A DNA stretch of 64,000 nucleotides from Zygnema cylindricum (GCA_037447655.1 JBBHKE010001905.1:62001-126000); one strand, 5' to 3'. Shown: positions 21,716 through 33,015, counted from the first letter of the stretch. Notes: a model not told the origin generated them from the letters alone. Translations and numbers: made by a program.

Positions 21716-21929
21716 GTTGGTCCCTTTCTCCCCCTCTCTCCTGCCCTCCCACTTCCTTTTTCACCCGCCCCTTTCCCCTTCCTCACCGCCTCAGTCTCCC
21801 TCTCGCCTTCCACCACTATCTTCGTGTTATTATCAATTTAAACTTTTGGGAGAGTTCAACATTGGGCATTTGCTTATTTATTAAGAATTATCCACGTAGA
21901 TTATACAATCATAATATAATGCAAAACAA

Positions 21930-21988
21930 AAAATAGCAAATTTGAGAGAAAAACTTGCCAACTAATTCGTTGCCATAGATTTTTGAGG
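21930..21988 (-). pseudogene. Decayed LRR exon remnant
   Basis: The minus strand reads KIYGNELVGKFFSQICYFLF, matching YGNELSGSIPSSICQLPN of the neighbouring exon at 22043, but no acceptor AG is in place and the IP core is lost. Confidence 0.55.
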
Positions 21989-22042
21989 AAATTATACCCC
22001 ATTTAAAAAAAACAGTTGGCTCAGTATAGAAGTTAGACTTAC

Positions 22043-22114
22043 ATGGATGCAATGTTTGGCAGTTGACATATGGACGAAGGAATGCTTCCACTCAATTCGT
22101 TGCCATATATATCT
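22043..22114 (-). CDS. LRR gene: 72-nt LRR exon 2
   Basis: Acceptor GACATTACAG, donor AT|GTAAGT, 72 nt, phase 2 to phase 2. Codes for DIYGNELSGSIPSSICQLPN followed by IASM. The pre-acceptor intron (AACGGGATGGATGACATT) matches those of the exons at 15360-16251. Confidence 0.87.
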
Positions 22115-22802
22115 CTGTAATGTCATCCATCCCGTTGATTCACGCTTCTACATGCCTTTCATTTTTTTTGGATCAAGATATAATAATGTAAAAACAATAG
22201 TACAAACTGCTGTTAAATGCATTTGAAGGGCTCTTATGCAACATCACACTTGTCAAAATGTATGACTATAATTTATGATGAATTTTCAACAGTATTCAAA
22301 TAAAATAATGGAACACGAGCTAACGTAATATGTTCCATCTTTGCAAACACAATTACCTAATGAGGTTTTGTAAAAACAAATTTCTTTTACAAAATGTTGT
22401 TTAAATTTTTCAAGATTTCTCCTAAAAAAACACTCCATTTCCAGCCCGCAAGAGCCTTTTACCCCCTCTCCCCGTTTACCCATCCCCCGGCCCCATAACA
22501 CCTTTTTACCCCATCGCAACCCCCACCCCGCTCATAAGCCTTTCTATTCTTTTGTCCATCTCCATAAGTTGTCATATCATACAAAACCTCACAAAGAGTG
22601 CATTTACGACAAACGGTCACAAATGATAACTCCTTCCTTTTTCCCACCCCCCCCTCTTATTTTACAATCAGAAACAGTAACTAAAAGAAGCAAAAGTTCA
22701 AAATGTATATCGAGATTTTTTCAAATATATTTATTCAGATTGCTTTGATTTTCTTTTTTCCATATGATATGCAGTACATCCCCTCTCCCAATGTCCACTC
22801 AC

Positions 22803-22874
22803 ATTGTTAGTAGCGCTGTGAGGTTGCCGATCTCCGGCCCAATTCTCCCCTTAAGTCCCAGATTTGCTAAATCC
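22803..22874 (-). CDS. LRR gene: 72-nt LRR exon 1
   Basis: Acceptor GCATGCAG, donor AT|GTGAGT, 72 nt. Joined to the previous exon in phase 2, it completes a Met codon and continues DLANLGLKGRIGPEIGNLTA followed by LLTM, a textbook first plant LRR. Confidence 0.9.
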
Positions 22875-23799
22875 CTGCATGCCTCAATGATCTCTTAGGT
22901 TTTGCAATGTGTGTCCTCCCTCCTCTCTCCTTGTCGATGTTAATGTCAATTTGGTTGCGTCATTGCGAACTTCCCAAGGTATAATGTAGTATCAATTAAA
23001 GGAATATGCGGAAACATATAAGAGTAATAAGTGAGGAGAAAAGACATTATAGTTTCGACTTTTTTAATGCAAACAATTTCACTAAATGTCTTCCAATGTC
23101 CAGTCAATGTGATGCAATGTTGTGTAATGTGAACGCTTCGGCTGTTAGACATATTTCTTAGTGAAAATTGACTAGAAAAATTGATCCTTTCATGATATTT
23201 AAATGTGGTCCTTCCCTTGCCCTTTTCATTAGTTGATAAACGACTCCCTCTATTCCTCCCACATAGCCTACACCTATGGACCACCCTGATTGGTGGGTGA
23301 ATGGTTCATTCAATCACTCCTTTCCTCCCCACCCTGCACTACCCCTCCGCCCCCCGCCCCCCCCCCATCGTAGTTAACATTTATTTACACAACCAACGAG
23401 TCCCTCTATTCCTCTCCCATACGGTCAATGAAGTTCTTCATTCACTCCTCCCACCCCCACCCCTCTTTCAATACTCCTAAATAGATATTTGTATTCCCCT
23501 CCCATTTTTTTTTCTAGCAAGCCCTTAATTTTCCTCCCCTCACCTCCCCCCCCTCCCTTCCCACATTGTCCCATTAAGCAACCCCCTTTTCCCCCTCCCC
23601 TTCCCACTTTCTCCCTGCCCAGCAAACCTCTCTCGTCTGTTGTCAAAACAATTATTGGTTTCCCTAGGACGCAGACACCCTTCCCTCTTCTTCTACGCCT
23701 CTCTCCCCCTTTTATTTCATTTCCTTTCTTTTCCCCTAGCCCCCCTGAGCCTCGGCAGCGCCCAAGCATCCCCTGAAAGCGCATCGCAGCAGAGAATTC

Positions 23800-24012
23800 A
23801 GCCAGCTGTGAGTTCAAATTTAGTGCGGTTTTTAGTGCGAAATAGAGTGCGCATTTACCGCAGCAGAAAATCCAGCCGGTCAGTGAGTATAATTTTAGTG
23901 CGATTTTTAGTGCGAAATAGAGTGCGTATTTACCGCAGCACAAAAACCAGCCAAGTACAATATTGGTTCGGTTTTCAGTGCGAAATAGAGTGCGTACATA
24001 TCGCAGAAGATA
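23800..24012 (+). repeat. ~70-bp tandem repeat, three copies, in LRR-gene intron
   Basis: A block TTTAGTGCG..TTTTTAGTGCG followed by AAATAGAGTGCG and TTTACCGCAGCA recurs with spacings of about 75 and 68 bp. Read on the minus strand it stays open and forms much of a long spurious frame. Confidence 0.85.
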
Positions 24013-24036
24013 GTGCGCGCAGCGATGATCACTCAC

Positions 24037-24175
24037 ATCCAAATCACGCGACCGGAAGGATCGCACTCGAAACCTGCAAAAGAAAAAGAGGCCTCCAAAA
24101 AAGACCTTCCGCATCTGGTCGGCGGGAATCTCTCCTTGTTCACGATGGCCTTCCGCATCGCCCACAGCGCCGCCG
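24037..24175 (-). CDS. LRR gene: N-terminal cap (LRRNT) exon
   Basis: Acceptor GGATGCTGCAG, donor AT|GTGAGT at 24036-24031. Joined in phase 1 to the signal-peptide exon it reads AAALWAMRKAIVNKERFPPT, then a cysteine-containing stretch ending FECDPSGRVIW. This is the layout of the plant LRR N-terminal cap: a helix with ALxAMR, PPT, and a C-D-x-x-GRV run into the first LRR. The usual tryptophan before the first cap cysteine is not seen, so the middle may contain a mutation or a mini-intron. Confidence 0.8.
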
Positions 24176-24296
24176 CTGCAGCATCCGCACCGACAGGGGC
24201 CGCACGCGAGCCAATCAGAGCGATGAGTCACACGTGTGAACGTAGACAGAGAGAACGAGCTGTGCGAAAGGGTGAGCGGGGAGGGAGGGAGCTTAC

Positions 24297-24387
24297 CGTC
24301 TCCTGCATGAATGGATGCAACCAGGGTGGGTGCCACGTGGAGGAAGAAAAGCAGTGTGATGCTCATCATGGTCATGGCGACGGCCAT
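24297..24387 (-). CDS. LRR gene: start codon and signal-peptide exon
   Basis: ATG at 24387 opens MAVAMTMMSITLLFFLHVAP, then TLVASIHAGD, a classic secretory signal peptide (hydrophobic core LLFFL, small residues at the likely cleavage site). The exon ends G|GTAAGC at 24297-24291. The start was chosen because it begins the signal peptide directly; the same frame is open further upstream with no extra conserved sequence. A G-box (CACGTG, 24437-24442) lies 50 bp upstream. The whole gene spans at least 24387 to 12306 on the minus strand. It would make a secreted or cell-surface LRR protein, a type used in plants for ligand recognition; the ligand is unknown. Confidence 0.85.
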
Positions 24388-24389
24388 GG

Positions 24390-26200
24390 CTGAGCACTCG
24401 CCACGTAAGAAGCTTTTTTTTTTTAAAAGACACGGACACGTGGCAGTTTCTTCTTCAAAAGACGGTTCAAGAGAAAGAAAGGATTTGACTTTGGTAATCC
24501 GTTGCAACGAATCTTCAAATGCGGTAAGAGGAAGGAATGAAGCCATCTGTACTTTGTACGATTCACATAAAACGGTTCCACTTCTATTTGTCGGTTTCTG
24601 CGGTCTTGATCACCGCCCAAATGTACTTTTCAGTATAATATGTCCAATTAGTCAATTACATTTGTCGATTTGATTGATATCCGTACATGTTTGTTTCAAC
24701 GTCGTTCAAATGCTGACGTGGTTGACTGTGACGTGTTGGTGTACTTTTTTCTGTACTTTGAGAGGCATGTGAGGCCGTACTGTCAAAGTCTAGGCCAATC
24801 TTGTTAAAATACAATTGTACGGGTTAAAGGAACAGAGTTTGATTGGTTTAAATAATTGTCTTATAGGAGATAAGTGGAATGCGGATAGTAAGGTACGATC
24901 AGCAAAGGGTACAATGATTGCTGTGCGTTTGTGGCGGAAATGGATTTGAAGAGTTCTGACTCGTACGGTATTTGTACGATTTTATTTCGTATCGCCGTTT
25001 CAGTGCATGCTGATTGTGTCGCGTTGAAAGCGATGGACTACAGTCGTAGACGCTCCACGTGGCGGTCATTTCTCGACATGAGCCTACACGTGCTGACTGT
25101 CAAAGCGTTCATTCCAAGAGTGCCGATGGCTCCTGTACGGCAAGAAGTTTTAGCGTGATTCGCTTGACGCCGTAATTAGCGTGAGAATCGACGAATTTCC
25201 TTCCTGCGGTCTTCCAGAAGCTTCGGCCATGGCTTCCGGCTAATGTTTTTTGACCTTCTCTTCGCATATCCGGCGCCAAATTCGGCGTGCGGGTAGTCTA
25301 CAGACCGTATTTTTCAAACCCTTTCGACCGGTGGGCTCATCAGCTCCATCCGTTCCCTCGTGCTTCTTAAGTTGAGAAAACCAATTTCGGCCGATTTCTC
25401 TTTTTCTCGTTTTCGATATCTCTTTCCATCCCTGCCGCCAATATTTGCGGACGCCCACGTCTTTTACAATTTTCGGCCAGACTTCCTGTTGTCGGTTGTC
25501 GTTCTCTGGCCCTCTTCTTTTGCATATCTACCGCCAAAAGTTATTGTACAAGATTTAAAAAAAAAAAAAAAAAAAAAGAATTTCTAAGCGCTTTTCCTTA
25601 ATTTTCGTTTTTCCGTTTTTCCTTGCCAGATTCGGCATGTCAAAATTGGCCGCCTTTCTGCTATCAAATTTAACCTTCCTCCTCCTACCTAATTTTCAGT
25701 CCTTATACTAAGGAGCTAGGTCTTCCAACAACTGAAACGCCTCATACTAATTTCACTGTGTCGCCCGAGTTAGATTCGGCGTTCTTTCTTCCTTTCAGTT
25801 TTTGGGTCCTTCTCCCTTTCAATTTGCCACTTCCTTTGACATCATAGTACTCTACCGTCGTCATTTTACTTTCCCTATTCCGGGGACACTTCATTTTTCT
25901 TGGAAAATCATTTCTTTTTGCCATCTATCTCCCACTTCCTTTGCCCTTCAGCCTCTACTTGTGGATTGTCGGCATCTTGGTGGCGGACATCTTCGTGGGA
26001 TTTTCCAGTATTACGCCCTTTCTGTGCTCCTAACACCCGGTGAGCGTACCACATCAAAGTAGCCAACCACCAAAAACAACCCAAAAAAAAAAAAACACAC
26101 ACACACACACACACACACACATATTGGTTTTGTTTTAAGGGCTTCAACTTTCATTAGGGGAGTTTTGGATCTTACGCCGTTTAGCAAGCCCATTTTCTAT
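24390..26200. other. Upstream region of the LRR gene; no other gene supported
   Basis: Contains the presumed promoter of the LRR gene (G-boxes CACGTG at 24437 and ACGTGG near 25058), a 22-nt poly-A (25557-25577) and C/T-rich stretches. Short open frames on both strands show no family features. Confidence 0.45.
26094..26121. repeat. (AC)n microsatellite
   Basis: An uninterrupted AC dinucleotide run of about 14 units follows a poly-A of 13. Confidence 0.95.
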
Positions 26201-26229
26201 CAATTGGTTTTTTCGACAACCCAGCCCAC

Positions 26230-26564
26230 TTCTTGCCACTGATCGTCCTTCAATCCGGTACCATCAATCGCCTCTCTTCCTATGGCACCTCAAAAACGAT
26301 GGGCATCACGATCTCCTTCCCCGTCATCTCCTACACGTTCTCGACTATGTCACTCCTTCTCATGGTCATCTCACCCTTTTGTGTCATCCCCTCAAGTGCC
26401 CACTGCCACCCTTTTACCTCAACACTCTCCCTTACCCGCCGACACCAACGCAGATACCAACCTCATTCCTTCTCCTCCACCTGTGGTACACAATCCCCTC
26501 TCTTCATCTACACCGCGTTATTGTTCCCCTCATTATCGCGAGCCATCAAACACTTTGTCTTTGA
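26230..26564 (+). mobile_element. LINE, piece 1 (5' part of the ORF)
   Basis: Ser/Pro-rich open sequence that runs directly up to the target duplication TTTGA of the LTR element at 26565. It continues in frame (VFD then PYPKLSRALT) on the far side at 32172. The link to the LINE comes from this continuity; the N-terminus itself has no recognisable domain, and the element's true start is unknown. Confidence 0.55.
26560..26564. other. Target-site duplication TTTGA, left copy
   Basis: TTTGA at 26560-26564 is repeated at 32167-32171, on either side of the non-coding LTR element. Confidence 0.75.
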
Positions 26565-28395
26565 TGCTAGGATTATTGGGAGAATCGGCGGATCAACCTA
26601 AATCATGTTTTGATTCGATGTGGAGAATCTGTCGTCCGTGGATTTGTTGACGTTTTGGTTAGCGTGTCGCAATTCTATTTTGAGTAAGGTTTGACGATTT
26701 GCATCGGAGTACCTTTGGTTCGTTTAATGTACGGCGGTTTAGTTTCAGCCGGTACATAGATAATTTATGCATGATGGTTCAGTTTGGTCGTGTCACTAGT
26801 GACTAAGATATTTAGTGCGTTGTACGTGTCTAGTTCGTTTTAGTGATCATCACATTGTTTCGACGCTTGAATGTCTTGTAAGGCCCGCGTTCGCATGTGG
26901 ACTTCGGCGCCCTCGTTTGTTTTCAGTAAGTGGAGTAAGTGGTCATGAGTTGTCGGTGTTGAGAAGGGTATATTACCGAGTATTACTATCAGTTTTGTAT
27001 GCAGTCTGAGGAGATGCATCATGTGTATGGGAGACACATTAAAAGTGAGAGAGGGAGAGGTTGTATTTGAAATTCTATGGGCTCCATTGCCACACAGAAT
27101 TCGCAGGTCTTAAGGAAGCTAATCTAGATAGTGCCGACTCCAACTTGATATAAACCCAAATGATTGACCCTTGACAATCAGAACCTCATTAAAGCTTCAC
27201 CCCTGAGAAGTAAGACTTTCTGTGTGCTCAGTTCCACCACAGAATGCAAAGTTAGAATATGAGATTTGGACACATCCCCCCACTTTGACTTTCCCTTAGA
27301 AATGCAGCCACCAAGGCAGGCAAAAACTCTAACCGACTACACCCTTCTGTAGCCTGGACTCCCCTGAGTCCGCAGCAACAAAAATCACTGAAATTGGTCA
27401 ACTGAGTTAATAGTTATGGCTGGCCAAAGTTTGCCATTTATACAAGGTGCTCTCTGGGAGAGGCATCTACCTACCAGAAATATTCTAAGTTCTAGTCCCT
27501 CTCTAAACCCCTTCTACTGAAGTACGGCGCCAATCACAGGACTGTACCGTACACAAAAGTACAGGCGCCGGAGTACTTTATGTACGGAAATTGTACGACA
27601 AGACCATACGAGTGACAAATGTCACACCCAAACTTGTTATCTTGCGCTCTAGAGATTCCGCAATCCTCCAGCGCATTTCCACGTGTCATTCGGAGTGGCG
27701 GCGTCAGAAAACGCCAAGGCGGCCATTCCGGAATCTCGGCTAGCACCACGGCCGTTGATTAAATCTGGTATCCATTCTTACCCGTCGAAAATAAGTGCGC
27801 GGTATTTGTTTCGCCGTCGAAACAAATGCGCGGTATCAGTTTCGCGTAAACCATACTTCACTAAACTGTTTCTATGTACTAAGGATCTTTTTGCGCCGTT
27901 AAATGAATTCGTCTACGTGTACATATTTATATATTTATCAAACCCTATATGTCCTAGCACTAGTCCTAGACTAAACGGACAAAGCTAACGGCTACATTGA
28001 CGGACGGCAGGTACCAGGATCAATTCCTGGGTCCGTCAACACTTTTAGTAAACCCATCTATTTTCTGCTAACTGTCTGCTACAAAGCTCTAGGCAGCCAT
28101 GGCCCTATCACCCTACCCAGCCTTCAGTGACTACAACAAGTGTGGGGGCTTGGTAAAGAGAGTTAGAGGTAGACCGCCTCTACATTTTTCCTATTATAAT
28201 ACAGACCTAGAAAATACTCAAATATCAACAGTATTGAAAAAGCTTCGGCTTAATATATTGATATTTGGTCGACATGATTTGTTTTGAGGTGTGAGTGTTT
28301 TATTTATTTGTGAGAATGTTTATTCAAAGCTTCCGCTGTAAGATTTGAATTTTTATTTGTGAGCATCAATCAGAGCACTTGATCGATTTTTAACA
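26565..28395 (+). repeat. 5' LTR of the non-coding element, split by a solo LTR
   Basis: Matches 31525-32166 along its length once 27068-28235 is removed. It starts TGCTAGGAT against TGTTGGAT in the 3' LTR and carries about 20 extra bases after GGAT. It ends ...CGATTTTTAACA. Without the insertion it is about 663 bp. Confidence 0.85.
27068..28230 (-). mobile_element. Solo LTR of a Ty1/copia element (1163 bp)
   Basis: The insert begins TGAAATTCTATGGG and ends ATATCAACA, and is flanked by GTATT at 27063-27067 and 28231-28235. Its reverse complement aligns over most of its length with the 1040-bp LTRs at 38383 and 43798, including the CACTGA, GCCATGGCT, GATCCTGGTACC and GCGCGGTAT blocks. It is therefore a diverged member of that copia family in the opposite orientation. 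No internal element sequence remains, so the internal region was lost by LTR-LTR recombination. Confidence 0.9.
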
Positions 28396-28397
28396 AG

Positions 28398-28412
28398 TGG
28401 TATCGGAGCAGG
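28398..28412 (+). promoter_or_regulatory. Primer-binding site of the non-coding element
   Basis: TGGTATCGGAGCAGG, two bases after the 5' LTR end, matches the initiator tRNA-Met 3'-end complement. Confidence 0.85.
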
Positions 28413-31400
28413 TTAGTGCTCCAGTTTTCAGTTTGAGAGTAAGATGGTTTAGTTTGAGTGTAAAAGTCAGTGAGCGTGTATATGCAATTGGAGGAAGGAA
28501 ATGCACGTATCCTTTGAAAAATGAACCGGATGTTGATCCGGATGGAGGTGATTTTGTTTTTTTTAACCCAATAAGAAGATGATGGAGAAGTCAAAGAAGA
28601 ATCTGAAGTAGTGAAAGAGGTTGAAGAAGTGCGAAGAAAAAGGAGAATTGAAATATGCAAATGTGATTTATTACCTGTGGAAGAATGAATCTCGTTTCAG
28701 AGGTTCTGTGCTCGAAGGATCTTTTTTGCTGGATCCTTTGAAGCTCGAGAAGAATCTTAACTCAGATGGTCGTCTCAAAATTTCCGTGGATCAATTTCTG
28801 AATTTTATGAGGGGGAAAGAAGGAAAAAGAAGAGGAGAAATTAGATTTATGTTTCAGTTTTGGAAGAAGAGAAAAAAAAATTGGTGAGATTGAGATTGAG
28901 ATGATGAGTGGAGGAGACAAGTATGTTTGAAGGAGGAGGAGACTGAGAAGGGGAAGAGGCTACAGAGCCCGCAGAGAATTCGGAGGAGGAGGAATGGCAT
29001 ATTGTCCGAAATGTGGAGACATGTGTCTGACCGTGGTAGAGGAGCTTGAGAGAGAGAGAGCGAATGGAAGTTTTGGAAATTCTGTGGATTAATAAGTGAA
29101 GCTGCAATGAGGAAGCGGAAGGCGTGAGAGAGGTGTCCGTGAGTGAAGTGAGGAGTGAAGTGAAAGAAACGGAAGTGAAGGAGAAATATTATGTACGAAA
29201 ATTGTACGGTTTACTGTACGGAAAGTGAATCTGCGCATAATTAGTGGGGGCGCTTGAAGTGATTTTTCGTTTTTTTCGTAATGGTACCGCGGGTTTAAAG
29301 TTTTCGTTACTTTTGACGAGAAAAAAAATTTATAAGTGGAAGAGGAGACGTTCTGTGTTGGAAGGAGACCGGTATTTTTACTGGTTGATTCGGGTGCTTG
29401 CTGATTGTCAGGCGCCGAACTTCTGTGTGGCCCCTATGTTTTTTTTTGGTACTTTTTTTTTTTTTTGGCGAGACATTTGAATCTGGAGTACTCTACTGAA
29501 ATGTTTCGCGTGGAGTTTGAAGCAGGACAAAACTGTTCAAGCCTATTTTGGTGCGACGGTTACCTAAATCGCCATGTGGATTGGTTGAATCATTGTTGAG
29601 TATTGTTTACCCAGCTGTTTGTGTTGAGTTTGAAAGTTGTAGTCTCAGTAGATGAGGCAGTGAGGAAGAAGTTAAGGGCAAAAGGGAGCGACTGCTAGGG
29701 CTGCGATGTTAAAATAACGCAGCATGGCAGCATAGCAGTACAGGCTGCATAATTTATTCATTCTGCGCTGCGATATCGAACTAGCGCAGCGTAGCAACAT
29801 AACATTTCACGCTTCATATATTTTTGGGTGCACTAAACTACATTTTCAAGGAAGTGTTGTTTTGAAAAGTTTGTTTCGTGCGTACGAGACATTTTTGTGC
29901 GTAACTACTAAGTTGATTTAATATGGAGACTCGAATAGATTCACGAATTGGGGGAGCGAACGTACGGATATAATTTAAGTGGCGTGAACAGGAACTAACA
30001 AATGGATGGCGAATCGCGAACGAACGTACGGATATAATTTAAGTGGCGTGAACAGGCACTAACAAATGGATGGCGAATCGCGAAGCAATCCAATATGGAA
30101 AAAACAAAATATTGAAATAGGCGTCGCCGGTACGGCGGAGCTGCGACGCAGTTAAGTTAACGCAGCTACAACGATTTTTATGATCCGTACGGACAGCGCA
30201 ACCAGCGCAGGTAGCGCAGTTACGGGTAATATGAATAGGGTAGATTTCGAGTAATGATGATTGTACGGTAGTGGTAGCTTAGTAGTTGCTTAGCGGTAGC
30301 TTGGTTTTTGACATTTGAAGATTGCGGAGATGTCGGTGTAAATAGTCTGTACAACAAAGGTTTGTCCTTTTGGCTAATTAGTTTATTAGAGTAGATACAG
30401 TACGGCTGGTATGCCTCCGTATATTCAGTAGTGAACTCTCTGAGTATAACTTGCTTGACTTAGATTATTTTATGTATCGCAGTCAATTATTATCAAAGCA
30501 ATGGCAGACTATTTTCTGCATCTTTGACTTGTTGGTGTGATCACTCTGTTTGGTGCTTTCATGTGAAACTTTGTGGAGTTATTCTAATAAATAGAATATA
30601 TATGTGTGTGAAGTTTCATTCTATTCAGGTATATGTGTAGGATTGTGTGAGTAGTCTAATTGGTTAGTTTAAGGTGTCAACTGCTTTTGTGAAACTCTGG
30701 AGCTAATATTTTTTCTAGATTCCTTCGTGGATTTGGTTGTAACTTTGGATCTTACAGTGTCTATAGTATACTCCTTATTGGTGCAGTTTGAGGAGATTTT
30801 GTGTATTGTGCAGTAACCTGTGCTGTGTGTGAAACACAGCTGTTTGAGGGGTAGTCCGTGGTGCTTATGATAGTAATCCATGGCTGAAATAGGCTATGGA
30901 CAACAGTTTGTACAGTTGCCAACGAAGGAGGAGTTCAAATTAAGTTTGATCTGGTGTGATGGTTTAATGTCCGAGAGAAGATCATTTTACGGCCTCCTAC
31001 AGTAGATTGCGATTACATGAATCTTTGTGGATTGGTACAAACGCCTTGTTGATTTGTATTTACAAAATCTGAGTCGAGGGTATCTGTCATTGAGGATAAT
31101 TTTTTTTGTACAAGGCGTCAATCGAATGCCTCGTGTACTTTGGAGAATGAACGATGTCGGATATTACGACGGTCGGTTTTTAGACGTCGAAATACATCGT
31201 CAAGCGAAGAGGAGTTATTTTATGACGGCCAAGCAATTTTTTATACCTTCAAGTACCATAGATTTGGGGTTCGTCATTCAGTTTGGAGTTTTTCCGGCTA
31301 TTATTTTTTTGTCGGGTAATTTGGTAGCTACATTTCGTCGTCGTCATATTTTGGTGGACGTGGATTTAATTCAATTTGTGAACGGCTAAATTTAACGTTG

Positions 31401-31512
31401 GAGTGTTACATATTTTATTCGCATTGATTTTCAATCTTGTACTTTTGTGCGGTGACATGTTTAAGAAGGGTAAACTGAAATAGGTGTCGTATCTTTCCAC
31501 CACATTTCCGAA
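28413..31512. other. Internal region of the non-coding element
   Basis: About 3.1 kb with no protein domain recognisable in any frame. The longest plus-strand frame (31027-31389, 120 codons) has no family motif. Parts rich in GCAGCGCAG-like words (29690-29830, 30120-30240) resemble words repeated in the LTRs of the gypsy element at 32496. A 64-bp tandem duplication occurs at 29957-30084. Confidence 0.6.
29957..30084 (+). repeat. 64-bp tandem duplication
   Basis: Two near-identical copies of CGAACGTACGGATATAATTT... start at 29957 and 30021, with only single-base differences. Confidence 0.92.
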
Positions 31513-31524
31513 TAAGAGGGGGAT

Positions 31525-32166
31525 TGTTGGATCAACCTAAATCATGATTTGATTCGATGTGGAGAATCATTTGTCCATGGATTTGTTGACGTTTTGTTTA
31601 GCGTGTCGTGACTCTATTTTGAGTAATGTTTGATGATTTGCATCGGAGTACCTTTGGTTGGTTTAATGTACGACAGTTCAGTACAAGCCGGTACATAGAT
31701 AATTTATACATGATGGTTCAGTTTGGTCGCGTCACTGGTGACTAATATATTTAATGCGTTGTACATGTTTAGTTCGTTTTAGTGAGCGTCACTTTGTTTC
31801 GACACTTCACTGTCTTATAAGGCGCACGTCCGCATGTGGACTTCGGCGCCCTCGTCGGTTTTCGGTAAGTGGAGTAAGTGGTCATGAGTTGTTGGTGTTG
31901 GGAAGGGTATATTACTGAGTATTACTATCAGTTTTGTATGCAGTATGAAGAGATGCATCATGTGTATAGAAGACACATTAAAAGTGAGAGAGGGAGAGGT
32001 TGTATTGAAAAAGCTTCGGCTTAATATATTGATATTTGGTCGACATGATTTGTTTTGAGGTGTGAGTGTTTTATTTATTTGTGAGAATGTTTACTCAAAG
32101 CTTCCGCTGTAAGATTTGAATTTTTATTTGTGAGCATCAATCAGAGCACTTGATCGATTGTTAACA
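31525..32166 (+). repeat. 3' LTR of the non-coding element
   Basis: 642 bp, TGTTGGATC... to ...TGTTAACA. Preceded by the polypurine run AAGAGGGGGAT. Matches the 5' LTR apart from the solo-LTR insert and scattered changes. Confidence 0.88.
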
Positions 32167-32171
32167 TTTGA

Positions 32172-32490
32172 CCCCTATCCCAAACTCTCACGAGCCCTAA
32201 CCACTATTGGTAACATGTGCAACATTTCCTTTCTAACCCCTCCCAATATGGTTCCCCAAGCCAAGCCAACCCCTCCACCACGCCATCCTCACTTCACCTC
32301 ACATGTTAAATCTCCCTTTCCGGTTAATCTTTTTACTTCCCACCTTTCTTCCAATAGTGCGACTTCTCCGATTCCTTGTCTAGGTTGTGGGAAGCCTTAC
32401 ACTACCGGCGCCGATTTCGAGAAGTATGTCGGGGCATGTCCAAAAGCATTTTTCGACTTCTTCACATTCCGAAGGAGGGACTCCTCTTTC
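32172..32490 (+). mobile_element. LINE, piece 2 (zinc-finger region)
   Basis: Open sequence continuing from 26564. It holds CLGCGKPYTT and FEKYVGAC, which match the CxxC...H...C zinc finger found N-terminal to the reverse transcriptase in R2-type LINEs, with Tyr in place of His. Such fingers help the element's protein bind target DNA. It ends at the CAATC target duplication of the gypsy element and continues at 45510. Confidence 0.6.
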
Positions 32491-32495
32491 CAATC
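32491..32495. other. Target-site duplication CAATC, left copy
   Basis: CAATC at 32491-32495 and 45505-45509 immediately flanks the gypsy LTRs. Confidence 0.9.
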
Positions 32496-33014
32496 TGTAA
32501 CAGGGTTACAGAATTGGGTACTTAGTAGTTAGGGCTAGGCTGCTATAGTTGCGATTTCAGAGCAGCGCAGTTGCGATGCCAGAGCAGCGCAGTTGCAATT
32601 CCAGACCAGCGCAGCATAACAGCATAGCAACTTAGCGGCGTAGCAACTAGTAGCGCAGCGGCGTAGCAGCGCAGCATAGCAACGCCGCAATTGTGTAGAT
32701 TGAACTGTATAGTTCTAGAAGGAAGTTTGGATAGATCTTGGATTGGCCGCGAAGGTCCACGTGTACAGCTGTATAGTACTAAGTTGACTAGCAGTTAGCT
32801 AGTTTAAATAAGACAGGTAGACCTAGTGAATAGGGGACCGGAAGTAGACCTGAAATAGACTTACGCAGCTAGCGCAATCTTGTACTCTCTTTCAATTAAT
32901 AAAGCCCAACCCTGTCTGCGAGTTCTATGTGCTCCTGCTGTTGCTACGGGGAGATCCTTGGTGTTTTCGGCTGTGCATTGTGACGTATTGTGGGGTGTTG
33001 TTACCTCTTTAACA
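32496..33014 (+). repeat. Gypsy 5' LTR
   Basis: 519 bp, TGTAACAGGG to TTTAACA. It contains a stretch dense in AGCGCAG and TAGCAAC words, a TTAAATAAGA TATA-like box near 32811 and an AATAAA near 32897. Confidence 0.92.
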
Positions 33015-33015
33015 C

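Larger units (their letters stand above)
26565..32166 (+). mobile_element. Non-coding LTR retroelement (LARD-like)
   Basis: Related LTRs (26565-28395, split by an insertion, and 31525-32166) begin TG and end TTAACA. They flank an internal region of 3129 bp that starts with a primer-binding site (28398) and ends with a polypurine run (31513-31523). TTTGA flanks both sides. No gag or pol motif is visible in the internal region on either strand. An element with complete LTRs, PBS and PPT but no coding sequence fits a large retrotransposon derivative, mobilised in trans. A decayed autonomous element is possible, but I would expect RT motifs to remain visible as they do in the neighbouring elements. 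Confidence 0.8.

Noticed and set aside
23425-24546. 373-codon minus-strand frame
   Set aside because: It reads from promoter DNA through the signal-peptide exon, intron 1, part of the LRRNT exon out of frame, and the TAGTGCG repeats. Splice sites and LRR phase show that only 24297-24387 and 24037-24175 are coding.
31027-31389. 120-codon frame in the non-coding LTR element
   Set aside because: No retroelement motif, biased toward Phe/Ile/Val, and ordinary length for AT-rich non-coding DNA.
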